Assembly: GCA_026400375.1 (NCBI GenBank)
Contig: JAPLPG010000239.1
Coordinates: forward strand, 1-64,000
Direction: 5' to 3'
DNA from: Novosphingobium sp.
GTDB taxonomy: Bacteria > Pseudomonadota > Alphaproteobacteria > Sphingomonadales > Sphingomonadaceae
Length of the DNA: 64,000 bases
Shown in pieces: positions 37,223 to 46,170 of the stretch. The notes below the pieces were generated by a model. It did not search any database. It was not told where the DNA came from and saw only the letters and a program-made list of their open reading frames with translations. The first letter of the stretch is position 1. Each line of letters starts with the position of its first letter. A program made the translations under genes and the position numbers.

Positions 37223-38430
37223 CCGAAGATCCTCTTGGTCCTCTCGATGCCGCGCACCAACGCGGCAATGTCGCTGTCATCGCTGTAGATGCCGAAGCTG
37301 GCGCGGGCCGTGGCGGGCAGGCCCAGATGCCCCATCAGGGGTTGGGCGCAGTGGTGCCCGGCGCGAATGGCCACGCCTTCCTCGTCCAGAATGGTGCCCA
37401 GATCGTGCGGGTGCACGCCTTCCATCGCAAAGCTCAGGATGCCGGCGCTGTCTTCCGGTCCGAACAGGCGGATGGAATTGAACGCCTGCAAGGCTTGACG
37501 CGCCTTGGCCACCAGTGCGGATTCGTGCGCGTGGATGCTGGCAAGGCCCTGCGCGGTTACGAAATCGGCCGCTGCGCCAAAGCCGATCGCCTCGACGATG
37601 GCAGGCGTCCCGGCCTCGAACCGCTGCGGCGCAGGGGCATAGGTGGTGCGTTCGAACGAAACCTTGTCGATCATCGCGCCGCCGCCTTGCCACGGCGGCA
37701 TGGCATCGAGGATGGCGGCCTTGGCCCAAAGCGCGCCGATGCCGGTGGGGCCATAGAGCTTGTGCGCGGAGAAGACGTAGAAATCGGCGTCGAGCGCCTT
37801 TACGTCCACCGTCAGCCGCGCGACCGACTGGCAGCCATCGAGCAGGATCTTCGCGCCGACTGCATGCGCCAGCGCCACGGCGCGCGGGGCATCGAGCACC
37901 GAGCCGAGCACGTTGGAGACATGCGCGAAGGCCACCAGCTTGTGCGCGGGCGTGAGCATGCGTTCAGCCGCATCGAGATCGATATGGCCATCAGCGGTGA
38001 TCGGACACACATCGATCTCCACCCCGGTGCGATCACGCAGCATCTGCCAGGGCACGATATTGGCGTGATGTTCCAGCGTGGAAATGAGGATGCGGTCACC
38101 GGCCTTGAGGTTTTCCTGCCCCCAGGTCTGCGCAACGAGATTGATCGCCTCGGTCGCGCCGCGAGTGAACACCAGTTCGTTTTCAGTGCCGCCGATCAGC
38201 GCGGCAACCTTGCGACGGGCAGCTTCGAAAGCCAGCGTCATGTCGGCCGAGCGGGCGTAGACGCCGCGATGGACCGTGGCGTAATCGCTGCCGAGCGCGC
38301 GCGTCATCGCATCGATCACCCCTTGCGGCTTCTGCGCGGTGGCGGCGGTATCGAGATAGTGCCAGCGGGTGCCGTCCGGGTTGATCAGGCCGGGCCATTC
38401 GGCCGTGCGGGCAAGCGTTTCGACCGTCAC
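37219..38430 (-). CDS. sufS: SUF cysteine desulfurase
   Basis: 403 residues from the GTG at 38,430, which overlaps the sufD stop (GTGA); the ORF-track extension upstream lies in sufD. PLP lysine in YVFSAHKLYGPTGIGALWAK; active-site cysteine loop near the end as AIRAGHHCAQPLM; N-terminal YLDTAATAQKPQGVI. It supplies sulfur from cysteine to the SufBCD scaffold. No sufE gene is seen beside it, so the sulfur acceptor must be encoded elsewhere. Confidence 0.95.
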   Translation of the reverse strand: MTVETLARTAEWPGLINPDGTRWHYLDTAATAQKPQGVIDAMTRALGSDYATVHRGVYARSADMTLAFEAARRKVAALIGGTENELVFTRGATEAINLVAQTWGQENLKAGDRILISTLEHHANIVPWQMLRDRTGVEIDVCPITADGHIDLDAAERMLTPAHKLVAFAHVSNVLGSVLDAPRAVALAHAVGAKILLDGCQSVARLTVDVKALDADFYVFSAHKLYGPTGIGALWAKAAILDAMPPWQGGGAMIDKVSFERTTYAPAPQRFEAGTPAIVEAIGFGAAADFVTAQGLASIHAHESALVAKARQALQAFNSIRLFGPEDSAGILSFAMEGVHPHDLGTILDEEGVAIRAGHHCAQPLMGHLGLPATARASFGIYSDDSDIAALVRGIERTKRIFG

Positions 38431-39155
38431 AGCATCGCCTCCAGCGCCTTGAGCGCGGTTTCGGTCAGCGCTTCTTCGTCCGCCGCGCCAACGAAAGCTT
38501 CGGCGATGAACGCCTGGAGCATCAGCTTCTTGGCCTCGGCCGGCGGCAGGCCGCGCTGGGCGAGGTAGAACAGGCTTTGCGGATCGAGTTCGCCGACAGC
38601 GCAGCCATGAGCGCACTTCACGTCGTCAGCATAGATTTCGAGTTCGGGGCGGGCATTGGCAGTGGCGGTGCGATCCAGCAGCATGGCACGGATCGATTGC
38701 GACCCGTCGGTGCCGATCGCCCCGCGCGCCACGGCAACCTTGCCGAGGTAGGTGCCGGTGGCATGGCCGCCAAGGACCGAGCGCACGACTTGCGTCGACA
38801 CCGCGTCAGGCTCGGCATGAGAGACTTGCGTGACGATCTCCACCGTCTGGTTGCCGCCGGCGATCTGCGCTGCGCCAAGGTGGAACCGCGCGGCCTTGCC
38901 CAAGGTTACAGTCACGGCGATGCGGCCATAGCCGGACCCCGCGTTCAGCACCCGCAGATCAAACTGTGCGCCCTCTTCCAGCGTGATCGAGATATCGCGC
39001 GCGGCGTCGTTCGCGCCATCGAGGATCACGGCGAGCGCGCCCTGTTCCCCCGCTGCGACGTGTAAGTCCTGCCCCGGCACCGGCCACAACGGTTCCAGCG
39101 CGGCAAGGTCGGCGTAGCGATAGGCCTCGTCCCGCCGGGTGGGGAGAGTGGTCAT
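38427..39155 (-). CDS. sufD: Fe-S cluster assembly protein SufD
   Basis: 242 residues from the ATG at 39,155; the longer track ORF crosses the repeat between sufC and sufD. It is short compared with E. coli SufD (about 420), but small SufDs are usual in this group. The C-terminal VKCAHGCAVGELDPQSLFYLAQRGLPPAEAKKLML is the family signature, including the His and Cys next to the SufB interface. Forms the SufBC2D scaffold. Confidence 0.92.
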   Translation of the reverse strand: MTTLPTRRDEAYRYADLAALEPLWPVPGQDLHVAAGEQGALAVILDGANDAARDISITLEEGAQFDLRVLNAGSGYGRIAVTVTLGKAARFHLGAAQIAGGNQTVEIVTQVSHAEPDAVSTQVVRSVLGGHATGTYLGKVAVARGAIGTDGSQSIRAMLLDRTATANARPELEIYADDVKCAHGCAVGELDPQSLFYLAQRGLPPAEAKKLMLQAFIAEAFVGAADEEALTETALKALEAML

Positions 39156-39160
39156 AATTC

Positions 39161-39283
39161 CTCCCCGGCATGGGGAGGGGGACCAGCGAAGCTGGTGGAG
39201 GGGCACGCGCGGGCAGGGCGCGCCAAATCGATGGTGCCCCTCCACCATCCTGCGGATGGTCCCCCTCCCCCGAGGGGGAGGAA
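39161..39283. repeat. Inverted pair of dispersed repeat family C between sufC and sufD
   Basis: Copy 1 (39,161-39,208) is the reverse complement of copy 2 (39,231-39,283), each containing GGTGCCCCTCCACC-like and GGTCCCCCTCCCC cores. A third copy is at 33,021. The pair fills the 142-base gap between sufC and sufD, the only sizeable gap inside the suf operon, and could form a large hairpin in the mRNA. Confidence 0.8.
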
Positions 39284-39297
39284 CTGGTCGAGCGTGG

Positions 39298-40044
39298 TCA
39301 TGCTGCAACCGCCTCGTAGCCATGCTCTTCGAGTTCCAGCGCCAGTTCGGGGCCGCCGCTGCGGACGATGCGGCCACCGGCCAGCACGTGAACGAAATCG
39401 GGCTTCACGTAATCGAGCAGGCGCTGGTAGTGGGTGATCAGCAGCACGGCCTTGTCGGGCTTGCGCATGATCGCGTTGATGCCTTCGCCGCAGATGCGCA
39501 GGGCATCGATGTCGAGACCGGAGTCGGTCTCGTCAAGGATGGCGATCTTGGGATCGAGAATGCCCATCTGGACCATTTCTGCGCGCTTCTTTTCGCCGCC
39601 CGAAAAGCCGACGTTCACCGGACGCTTGAGCATCTCCATGTCCATGCGCAGCAGCGCGGCCTTTTCCTTGGCAAGCTTGAGGAATTCGCCGCCCGAAAGC
39701 GGTGCCTCGCCCCGGCCCTTGCGCTGGGCATTGGCGGATTCGCGCAGGAACTGGACGAACGACACGCCGGGGATCTCGACCGGATACTGGAAGCCGAGGA
39801 ACAGGCCTGCGGCGGCGCGTTCGTGCGGTTCGAGTTCGAACAGGTCGGTGCCATCGAGCGTGGCCGTGCCGCCGGTCACGTCATAGCCGGGACGTCCGCC
39901 GAGAGTGTAGCCCAGCGTCGACTTGCCCGCGCCGTTCGGCCCCATGATCGCGTGGATTTCACCCGCATTTATGGTGAGCGACAGGCCCTTGAGGATCTGC
40001 TTGTCGGCGACGGTGGCGGAGAGGTTTTCGATTGTGAGCATCAT
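39298..40044 (-). CDS. sufC: Fe-S cluster assembly ATPase SufC
   Basis: 248 residues, full length. Walker A GPNGAGKST, the SufC-specific FLGFQYPVEIPGV, signature GFSGGEKKRAEMVQM, Walker B and D-loop AILDETDSGLDIDALR and the H-loop ITHYQRLLDYV are all visible. It drives the SufBCD scaffold by ATP hydrolysis. Its start overlaps the stop of the small membrane gene by 4 bases. Confidence 0.96.
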   Translation of the reverse strand: MMLTIENLSATVADKQILKGLSLTINAGEIHAIMGPNGAGKSTLGYTLGGRPGYDVTGGTATLDGTDLFELEPHERAAAGLFLGFQYPVEIPGVSFVQFLRESANAQRKGRGEAPLSGGEFLKLAKEKAALLRMDMEMLKRPVNVGFSGGEKKRAEMVQMGILDPKIAILDETDSGLDIDALRICGEGINAIMRKPDKAVLLITHYQRLLDYVKPDFVHVLAGGRIVRSGGPELALELEEHGYEAVAA

Positions 40045-40358
40045 TCAACCCTTATTTTGGGCTTCTTAGGGATATTCGGCGGGTTCATTTTTCGTCTAAA
40101 CTCCGCGAGGTTCTTCTTCTCCTCTTCGGTTAGACGATTGCCTTTTTGACGGGTGACTCTGCGCCGCCATTGACCCCAATAAGCTCCAGCAACGTATGAA
40201 AAAGAAGCAGCAAGCAGGTCGCTAAATATCCACCAGCCTGCGACAAGTCCTGTTTGGTAGAGTGAAGCCGCGACACAAGAAACCAAGATCACGCAGATTG
40301 CCCGGTCCAGCCGAAACTGACCTAGTATCCCGCCTAAAAAGGCTAAAATCATCGACAT
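40041..40358 (-). CDS. Small membrane protein of foreign composition inside the suf operon
   Basis: 105 residues. Two hydrophobic segments (about residues 1-15 and 19-60, the latter possibly two) are followed by a basic, lysine/arginine-rich cytosolic tail (WRRRVTRQKGNRLTEEEKKNLAEFRRKMNPPNIPKKPK). No known domain. The gene is clearly lower in GC than its neighbours and uses AT-rich codons, suggesting acquisition. It starts directly at the stop of the DUF559 gene (TAAATG) and overlaps sufC by 4 bases, so it is translated from the suf mRNA. Confidence 0.65.
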   Translation of the reverse strand: MSMILAFLGGILGQFRLDRAICVILVSCVAASLYQTGLVAGWWIFSDLLAASFSYVAGAYWGQWRRRVTRQKGNRLTEEEKKNLAEFRRKMNPPNIPKKPKIRVE

Positions 40359-40826
40359 TTAGTAAGTCTTCCGACGGCGAGAGGAGGCGCGCAACTCGTC
40401 GTAGCGGGCCTTCATCTCGCGCAGCACGGCGGCGCAGGCACCTTCGGGGTCGCTCAGGACTTCGGCGGCGTCATAGCGCAGCACCTTGAGGCCCACTTCA
40501 GCAAGGCTGGCATCGCGACGGCGCTCAATCTCTGGCGCGTCGCCCCGCTCGATGGCGACTACCAGCTTCAAGGGCTGGCAGGCGAAATCGACGAGCGCCG
40601 AGCCGATCACGGCGTGGCGCTTGAATTTGTATTTGCCGAGATCTTCCTTCGCCAATTCCGCAGCCAAAGCTAGATGTGCCTCGTCCGGCTCGCGGCGCAA
40701 CTGGCGCGCGCGGTCGTGAATGGCATCGAGGCGCGAGCCGGAAATCGCCCAGCCGCGACCCTTCTTCTGGATCTTCGGCGCCTCGGCACGCTCGCTGGCG
40801 GGGCGGATGGTAAGCGTCTTCTTCAA
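40359..40826 (-). CDS. DUF559 domain protein (VSR/restriction-endonuclease-like fold) in the suf operon
   Basis: 155 residues; the TTG start overlaps the sufB stop (TTGA). [58 protein letters not shown] is the DUF559 pattern: the E, the D in LVDFA and the VVAIE match the PD-(D/E)xK-like core found in Vsr-type endonucleases. The lysine-rich N-terminus may bind nucleic acid. DUF559 proteins have no settled function. Position between sufB and sufC with tight overlaps indicates co-expression with Fe-S assembly. Confidence 0.75.
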   Translation of the reverse strand: MKKTLTIRPASERAEAPKIQKKGRGWAISGSRLDAIHDRARQLRREPDEAHLALAAELAKEDLGKYKFKRHAVIGSALVDFACQPLKLVVAIERGDAPEIERRRDASLAEVGLKVLRYDAAEVLSDPEGACAAVLREMKARYDELRASSRRRKTY

Positions 40827-42304
40827 CCGACTGATCCTTCAAGGCTGATGCCGAGCAGCTTCTGCGCCTCGACCGCGAATTCCATCGGCAACTGCTTGAG
40901 CACATCGCGGGCGAAGCCGTTGACGATCAGGGCGACGGCGCTTTCCTGGTCGAGGCCGCGCTGCATCGCGTAGTAGAGCTGATCGTCGCTGATCTTGCTG
41001 GTGGTGGCTTCGTGTTCGATCGTGGCGCTGGGGTTGCGCACTTCGATGTAGGGCACGGTGTGCGCGCCGCAGTCTGCGCCGAGCAGCAGGCTGTCACACT
41101 GGGTGAAGTTGCGCACGCCTTCGGCCTGCGGGGCCACGCGAACGAGGCCGCGATAGGTGTTGTTCGATTTGCCCGCGCTGATGCCCTTGGACACGATGGT
41201 GGAGCGGCTGCCCTTGCCATTGTGGATCATCTTGGTGCCGGTATCGGCCTGCTGATGGTTGTTGGTGACAGCGACCGAGTAGAACTCGCCGACCGAATCC
41301 TCGCCGTTCAGCACGCACGATGGATATTTCCACGTGATGGCAGAGCCGGTTTCCACCTGCGTCCACGATACCTTGGAGCGGGCACCCTGGCACAGTGCGC
41401 GTTTGGTCACGAAGTTGTAGATGCCGCCAAGACCCTCGGCATTGCCCGGATACCAGTTCTGCACGGTGGAATACTTGATCTCGGCATCGTCCATCGCCAC
41501 CAGTTCGACCACCGCGGCGTGAAGCTGGTTTTCATCGCGCATCGGCGCGGTGCAGCCTTCGAGGTAGGACACGTAAGCGCCCTTTTCCGCCACGATCAGC
41601 GTGCGTTCGAACTGCCCGGTGTTTTCGGCGTTGATGCGGAAATAGGTGCTCAGTTCCATCGGGCAGCGCACGCCTTCGGGGATGTAGACGAAGGTGCCGT
41701 CCGAAAAGACCGCGCAGTTGAGCGTGGCGAAGTAGTTGTCGTGCATGGGCACGATCTTGCCGAGCCACTTGCGCACCAGATCGGGATATTCGCGCACCGC
41801 TTCGGAGATCGAGCGGAAGATGACGCCGGCCTGTTCCAGCTCCTTGCGGAAGGTGGTGGCGACAGAAACGCTGTCGAACACGGCATCCACCGCCACCTTG
41901 CGCGCGCCTTCGACGCCGGCGAGCACTTCCTGTTCGGCCAGCGGAATGCCCAGCTTTTCATAGATGCGCAGGATTTCGGGATCGACCTCGTCAAGGCTGC
42001 CGAGCTTGGGCTTGGCCTTGGGCGCGGCCCAGTAATAGGCGTCCTGATAATCGATCGGCGGCACGTTCAGCTTGGCCCAATCGGGCGTGGGCATGGTCAG
42101 CCAGTGGCGATAGGCCTTCAGCCGCCATTCGAGCATCCACTCCGGCTCGTCCTTCTTGGCCGAGATATAGCGGACGGTATCTTCGGACAGGCCTTTGGGG
42201 CCGTATTCCTGCTCGATGTCCGATGACCAGCCATGTTCGTAATCGGCGACCCTTGCGGCGGCATCATGTGCGGCCTGATCCTTCAGCTGTACGTTATCAG
42301 TCAT
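40823..42304 (-). CDS. sufB: Fe-S cluster assembly protein SufB
   Basis: 493 residues, full length. [83 protein letters not shown] and [26 protein letters not shown] are standard SufB blocks, including the conserved cysteine in QCDSLL-like context and the C-terminal glutamate/histidine region. Scaffold subunit of SufBC2D. Overlaps sufR by 4 bases. Confidence 0.97.
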   Translation of the reverse strand: MTDNVQLKDQAAHDAAARVADYEHGWSSDIEQEYGPKGLSEDTVRYISAKKDEPEWMLEWRLKAYRHWLTMPTPDWAKLNVPPIDYQDAYYWAAPKAKPKLGSLDEVDPEILRIYEKLGIPLAEQEVLAGVEGARKVAVDAVFDSVSVATTFRKELEQAGVIFRSISEAVREYPDLVRKWLGKIVPMHDNYFATLNCAVFSDGTFVYIPEGVRCPMELSTYFRINAENTGQFERTLIVAEKGAYVSYLEGCTAPMRDENQLHAAVVELVAMDDAEIKYSTVQNWYPGNAEGLGGIYNFVTKRALCQGARSKVSWTQVETGSAITWKYPSCVLNGEDSVGEFYSVAVTNNHQQADTGTKMIHNGKGSRSTIVSKGISAGKSNNTYRGLVRVAPQAEGVRNFTQCDSLLLGADCGAHTVPYIEVRNPSATIEHEATTSKISDDQLYYAMQRGLDQESAVALIVNGFARDVLKQLPMEFAVEAQKLLGISLEGSVG

Positions 42305-42756
42305 GCCATAACCTCCGCCCCCAGAGCCGCGGACGCCAGGGGGGGCGTGGCAGCAGGACGGGACAATTGGGTGAGCGGGATACCGGCAAGCGCGCCGCGC
42401 AGGGCGGCGTCAACCGCAGGCCAGTGCGGACGGACGGTGCAGGCGCTTTCGAGCGTGCAATCATGGCGGCCATGATCGCTGCACGGGGTTAGCGCAATAG
42501 GGCCTTCGACCGCCTCGACAATATCGGCCAGCGTGATCGCCGCAGCCGGGCGCGCGAGTTTCAGGCCACCACGCGCGCCGCGCACCGATTTGAGCAGGCC
42601 GGCGGCAGACAGCTTGCTCACCAGTTTCTGCACGGTGGGGGCAGGCAGGCCGGTTTCATCGGCCAGTTGCTGGGCCGAAACGCGCGCGTTGCCGCAATGG
42701 CGCGCAGCGGCGCTCATCGTGACGACGGCATAATCGGCCATGCTGGAAAGGCGCAT
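42301..42756 (-). CDS. sufR: Rrf2-family regulator of the suf operon (SufR/IscR-like)
   Basis: 151 residues from ATG 42,756 ([15 protein letters not shown], the standard Rrf2 start); the track begins at an upstream TTG. Winged-HTH region [47 protein letters not shown]. Three cysteines [22 protein letters not shown] could hold a 2Fe-2S or 4Fe-4S cluster, as in IscR. It heads the operon and overlaps sufB, so it probably autoregulates suf in response to cluster status. Gene name by function and context. Confidence 0.9.
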   Translation of the reverse strand: MRLSSMADYAVVTMSAAARHCGNARVSAQQLADETGLPAPTVQKLVSKLSAAGLLKSVRGARGGLKLARPAAAITLADIVEAVEGPIALTPCSDHGRHDCTLESACTVRPHWPAVDAALRGALAGIPLTQLSRPAATPPLASAALGAEVMA

Positions 42757-42787
42757 CGGCAGGGTTTCCGGGTGAGCGATCTGCAAA

Positions 42788-42834
42788 TCAGACCGAATCG
42801 TTCCGGTTATCTAGGCGCGGTCACCGACAGGCGC
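42788..42834 (-). promoter_or_regulatory. Candidate suf operon promoter and Rrf2 operator
   Basis: On the minus strand TTGCGC and TAGATA are separated by 17 bases. Immediately downstream lies ACCGGAACGATTCGGT, palindromic at 12 of 16 positions, placed where a repressor bound at the start site would block transcription. Both are suggestions from pattern only. Confidence 0.4.
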
Positions 42835-42842
42835 AAGGGCGA

Positions 42843-42886
42843 CAAAAAAAGGGCGGCCGCGCTCCTTGAAAGGATCATCGGCCGCC
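42843..42886 (-). terminator. Strong intrinsic terminator of the candidate sRNA
   Basis: On the minus strand GGCGGCCG pairs with CGGCCGCC, with an inner CCTTT/AAGG stem, followed by C and seven T residues. No annotated gene precedes it on this strand; the only candidate transcript it can end is the small RNA described below. Confidence 0.8.
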
Positions 42887-42959
42887 TTGAAGTCGAGAAC
42901 CCAGCACATCGCTGCACCGAGCCCTTCGGGTCGCAGCGCCTTCCTAGCAGAAGCCGCTA
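42843..42959 (-). ncRNA. Candidate ~115-nt small RNA upstream of the suf operon
   Basis: Defined by a near-consensus promoter and a strong terminator. On the minus strand TTGTCA (42,990-42,995) and TACAAT (42,966-42,971) are 18 bases apart, predicting a start near 42,959. The transcript would contain a stem CGCTGC...GCAGCG enclosing CCCGAAGGG, a single-stranded middle and the terminator hairpin with a U-tail, the usual shape of a trans-acting sRNA. I do not recognise it as 6S, SRP, tmRNA or RNase P RNA. A short frame inside (MCWVLDF...) lacks a ribosome binding site. Confidence 0.5.
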
Positions 42960-42995
42960 TCCTGAATTGTATGGATTCGACAAACTGGGTGACAA
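42960..42995 (-). promoter_or_regulatory. Sigma-70-like promoter of the candidate sRNA
   Basis: -35 TTGTCA and -10 TACAAT with 18-base spacing on the minus strand, among the best promoter matches seen in the window. Confidence 0.55.
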
Positions 42996-43190
42996 TCGCG
43001 CAACATAAAGCTGCATTCAATTACAAATGCCGTCATTTTCGACAGATTCAAACTTGGCCGCGGCGGATAATAGTCCCAAGGATGGTGCACCGGAGTGCGG
43101 CCCAGCCAACGATGCCCGACTGTTGCTGACCAAGGCCCTGACTGGCTCCGAATCGCCATTATCCGATCGCAGAACCGGAACCGCTTGCTT
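42996..43190. other. Gap between the sRNA promoter and pyrD
   Basis: About 195 bases, AT-richer than its surroundings. A GATAAT near 43,066 could serve as the pyrD -10, but I see no matching -35 at good spacing. No supported gene. Confidence 0.4.
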
Positions 43191-44246
43191 GTGACGCCTT
43201 ACTCCTTATTGCGCCCGTTGATATTCCGTATCCCCGCCGAGCCTGCCCATCGCCTGACGATCAAGGCGCTGGCCCTGAATCAATCGGGAAACCCGGCTGG
43301 CGGTGCCAGCACGCCGGGCCTGGCGCAACGCGTGGCGGGGATCGCCTTTCCCAACCCCGTTGGCATGGCCCCCGGCTTTGACAAGAACGCCGAGGTCCCC
43401 GACGCGATGCTGGGCATGGGCTTCGGCCATGTCGAGGTGGGCACGGTCACCCCGCTGCCGCAGGAAGGCAATCCCAAGCCGCGCCTGTTCCGGCTGGTGG
43501 AGGACCGCGCGGTGATCAACCGCATGGGCTTCAACAACGAAGGCGCGCAGGCCGTGGCCAATCGCCTGATCCGGCGGCGGGAAACCGGGCCGCGCGGGCT
43601 GCCCGGGATTGTCGGCGTGAACATCGGCGCGAACAAGGATTCGGCCGACCGCATCGCCGATTATGCCCAGATGACGCGGTTGATGGCCCCGCTGGCGTCC
43701 TATCTCACCGTCAACATATCATCGCCCAACACGCCAGGCCTGCGCGCGCTGCAGGATGAAGGTGCGCTTTCGGCATTGCTTGATGCGGTGATCGAGGCAC
43801 GCGGCAACATCAACGTGCCGATCTTCCTGAAGCTGGCGCCCGATCTGGAACCGGCGGACATCGACGGGATCTGCAGGATCGCGCTGGAAAAGCAGCTGGC
43901 CGCGCTGATCGTGTCGAACACCACGGTCACGCGTCCGGCGCTGGCATCGCGCCACGCCGCAGAAGCTGGCGGCCTGTCGGGTGAGCCTTTGCGCGCATTG
44001 GCGCTGCAGCGGCTGCGCGATTTCCGCAAGGCCAGCGGCGGCGCGATACCGCTGATCGGCGTGGGCGGAATCGCCACGGTCGAAGATGCCTGGGCCCGCA
44101 TCCGCGCCGGCGCCAGCCTGGTCCAAATCTACAGCGCGATGGTGTTCGAAGGACCCGGACTTGCCCGGCGCATCGTGGCAGGCCTTGAAAAAAAGGTGCG
44201 CGAAGCGGGTCTGACGTCCATTGCCGAGGCTGTCGGCAAGGAATAG
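43191..44246 (+). CDS. pyrD: Dihydroorotate dehydrogenase (quinone), class 2
   Basis: 351 residues from the GTG at 43,191 (VTPYSLLRPLIFRIPAEPAHRLTIKAL); the track begins 32 codons earlier at a GTG in non-conserved sequence. The N-terminal amphipathic helix that docks on the membrane and FNNEGAQAVANRL, GVNIGANKDS, VNISSPNTPGLR (catalytic Ser region), FLKLAPDL, VSNTTV and GVGGIATVEDAWARIRAGASLVQIYSA are class 2 motifs. It oxidises dihydroorotate with FMN, passing electrons to ubiquinone, in pyrimidine synthesis. Confidence 0.95.
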   Translation: MTPYSLLRPLIFRIPAEPAHRLTIKALALNQSGNPAGGASTPGLAQRVAGIAFPNPVGMAPGFDKNAEVPDAMLGMGFGHVEVGTVTPLPQEGNPKPRLFRLVEDRAVINRMGFNNEGAQAVANRLIRRRETGPRGLPGIVGVNIGANKDSADRIADYAQMTRLMAPLASYLTVNISSPNTPGLRALQDEGALSALLDAVIEARGNINVPIFLKLAPDLEPADIDGICRIALEKQLAALIVSNTTVTRPALASRHAAEAGGLSGEPLRALALQRLRDFRKASGGAIPLIGVGGIATVEDAWARIRAGASLVQIYSAMVFEGPGLARRIVAGLEKKVREAGLTSIAEAVGKE

Positions 44247-44256
44247 CGTCGGGCGG

Positions 44257-46023
44257 ATGAACGCTCTTTCCCTGCTTCGTGCCCTGCCGTTTTGTGCAGC
44301 CCTGATTCCTGCGGCATGCGTCCCGCCGCCCGCCACATCGATAAGCGCGCCAGATCCCGCCCCGGTTGCGTCGGCTGCCGATGGCGTGCCGATCGATGGC
44401 CCCGGCCTCGTATCTGCCGCCGATACGCGCGCGGCGCAGGCCGGCGTCCAGATGCTGCGGCTGGGCGGAAGCGCTACCGATGCCGCGATCGCCACGATGC
44501 TGGCGCTGACCGTGGTCGAGCCGCAAAGTTCGGGCATCGGCGGCGGCGGGTTCCTGGTGCTGGGAGACGCGGCCGGCCAGGTGGAAACGATCGACGGGCG
44601 CGAAACCGCGCCGAAGGCGGCGACGCCGAAATGGTTCTACGTCGACGGCAAGCCGCTGGTCTGGCCGAATTCGGTGATCGGCGGGCGCAGTGTCGGCGTG
44701 CCCGGCAACTTGCGGCTGGCGGCAATGGCCCACAACGACAAGGGCAAGCTGGCGTGGCGCACCCTCTTTCAGCCCGCCATCCGGCTGGCGCGCGACGGGT
44801 TCGAGATCACGCCGCGAATGCGCGCCATCCTTGCCTCGGCCAACCGCACTGGCGCGTTCGATCCTGCGGCCCGCGCGCTATTCTATGACGCAGCCGGAGA
44901 GCCGCTGCCGGTGGGCACGCTGGTGCGCAACCCGGCGCTGGCGGCAACGCTGGAAACCATTGCCGCGCGCGGGGCAGACAGCTTCTACACCGGCGACAAT
45001 GCGATGCTGCTGGCCAGCAAGGTCGGCACCGCGCCGCAGAATCCCTCGCCACTGACGACGGCAGACCTTGCGGCCTACAAGGCGGTGAAACGCCCGGCGG
45101 TGTGCGGGCAGTATCGCCAGTATCGGGTCTGCGGGATGGGGCCGCCCAGTTCGGGCGCGACCACCGTCTATGCGATCCTGAAACAGCTGGAACGGTTCGA
45201 CATGAAGGCGCTCGGCCCGGCCAGCCCGGTGGCATGGCACCTGATCGCCGAATCACAGCGGCTGGCCTATGCCGACCGCGAACAGTATCTGGCCGACAGC
45301 GATTTCGTGCCCGTGCCGGTGGCCGGGCTGATCGACCCGGCCTATCTTGCCGCACGATCGGCGCTGATTTCCGACAAGGCCACGATGCAGACCGCCCTGC
45401 CCGGCACGCCCGCCGGGGCCAGGCTGGCGTTTGCCCGGCCTGCACCGCAGGAAGAACATGGCACCACCCACTTCGTGACGGTGGACCGCTGGGGCAATGC
45501 CGCGACGTATACCTCGACGATCGAGGGGCCCTTCGGATCGGGGCTGATGGTGGGCGGCTACTACCTCAACAACGAGCTGACCGACTTCAACATCGTGCCC
45601 GACAAGGACGGCGAGCCCACCGCCAACCAGGTGGAAGGCGGCAAGCGTCCGCGCAGCTCGATGGCGCCCACGCTGATCTATGGCCCGGACGGCAGCTTGC
45701 GCCTCGCCGTCGGCGCGGCTGGCGGCGCGACGATTCCGGCACAGGTGGTCAAGGCGATTATCGGCGTGCTCGACTGGGACCTGTCGGCGCGCGAAGCGAT
45801 TGCGCTGCCGGTGATCTATGCGCCGGGCAATGCGGTTTCGGTGGAAAAGGACACGAACCTGGAAGCGATGATCCCGGCGCTGCAGGCCCTTGGCCATGCG
45901 CAAGTTGCCGCGCGCGCGCCATCGTTCAAGGCCAACGCGATCGAACGGGTGCGCGTGGGCGGCCGGTGGGTCTGGCGCGGTGCGGCCGATCCGCGCAGCG
46001 AGGGTGCAGCGGTCGCGCCGTGA
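44257..46023 (+). CDS. ggt: Gamma-glutamyltransferase (lipoprotein-type leader)
   Basis: 588 residues from ATG 44,257. The leader ends in LIPAAC, a lipobox, so the protein is probably a lipoprotein. GGSATDAAIATMLALTVVEPQSSGIGGGGF binds glutamate; the autocatalytic nucleophile Thr is in EEHGTTHFVTVDRWGNAA; GPFGSGLMVGGYYLNNELTDF and GKRPRSSMAPTLIY follow. It hydrolyses or transfers the gamma-glutamyl group of glutathione in the periplasm. Precursor would be cleaved before the Thr to give large and small subunits. Confidence 0.93.
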   Translation: MNALSLLRALPFCAALIPAACVPPPATSISAPDPAPVASAADGVPIDGPGLVSAADTRAAQAGVQMLRLGGSATDAAIATMLALTVVEPQSSGIGGGGFLVLGDAAGQVETIDGRETAPKAATPKWFYVDGKPLVWPNSVIGGRSVGVPGNLRLAAMAHNDKGKLAWRTLFQPAIRLARDGFEITPRMRAILASANRTGAFDPAARALFYDAAGEPLPVGTLVRNPALAATLETIAARGADSFYTGDNAMLLASKVGTAPQNPSPLTTADLAAYKAVKRPAVCGQYRQYRVCGMGPPSSGATTVYAILKQLERFDMKALGPASPVAWHLIAESQRLAYADREQYLADSDFVPVPVAGLIDPAYLAARSALISDKATMQTALPGTPAGARLAFARPAPQEEHGTTHFVTVDRWGNAATYTSTIEGPFGSGLMVGGYYLNNELTDFNIVPDKDGEPTANQVEGGKRPRSSMAPTLIYGPDGSLRLAVGAAGGATIPAQVVKAIIGVLDWDLSAREAIALPVIYAPGNAVSVEKDTNLEAMIPALQALGHAQVAARAPSFKANAIERVRVGGRWVWRGAADPRSEGAAVAP

Positions 46024-46170
46024 TCTGCCCTCCACCGATTGGCCGACCGGCTGACCACCTGGCCGGCTGACACAGGTTGCCGTAACGGCAGCGCGTGACT
46101 AGGTTCCCTTGAAACGACCGGAGCGGTCCGGAGCGACCGCCCGGCAAGCCATTGGGCCGAGGAAACAGAC

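Noticed and set aside
42811-43020. 69-residue minus-strand ORF over the candidate sRNA
   Set aside because: It crosses the promoter and the intrinsic terminator and has no ribosome binding site; the RNA interpretation explains the signals better.
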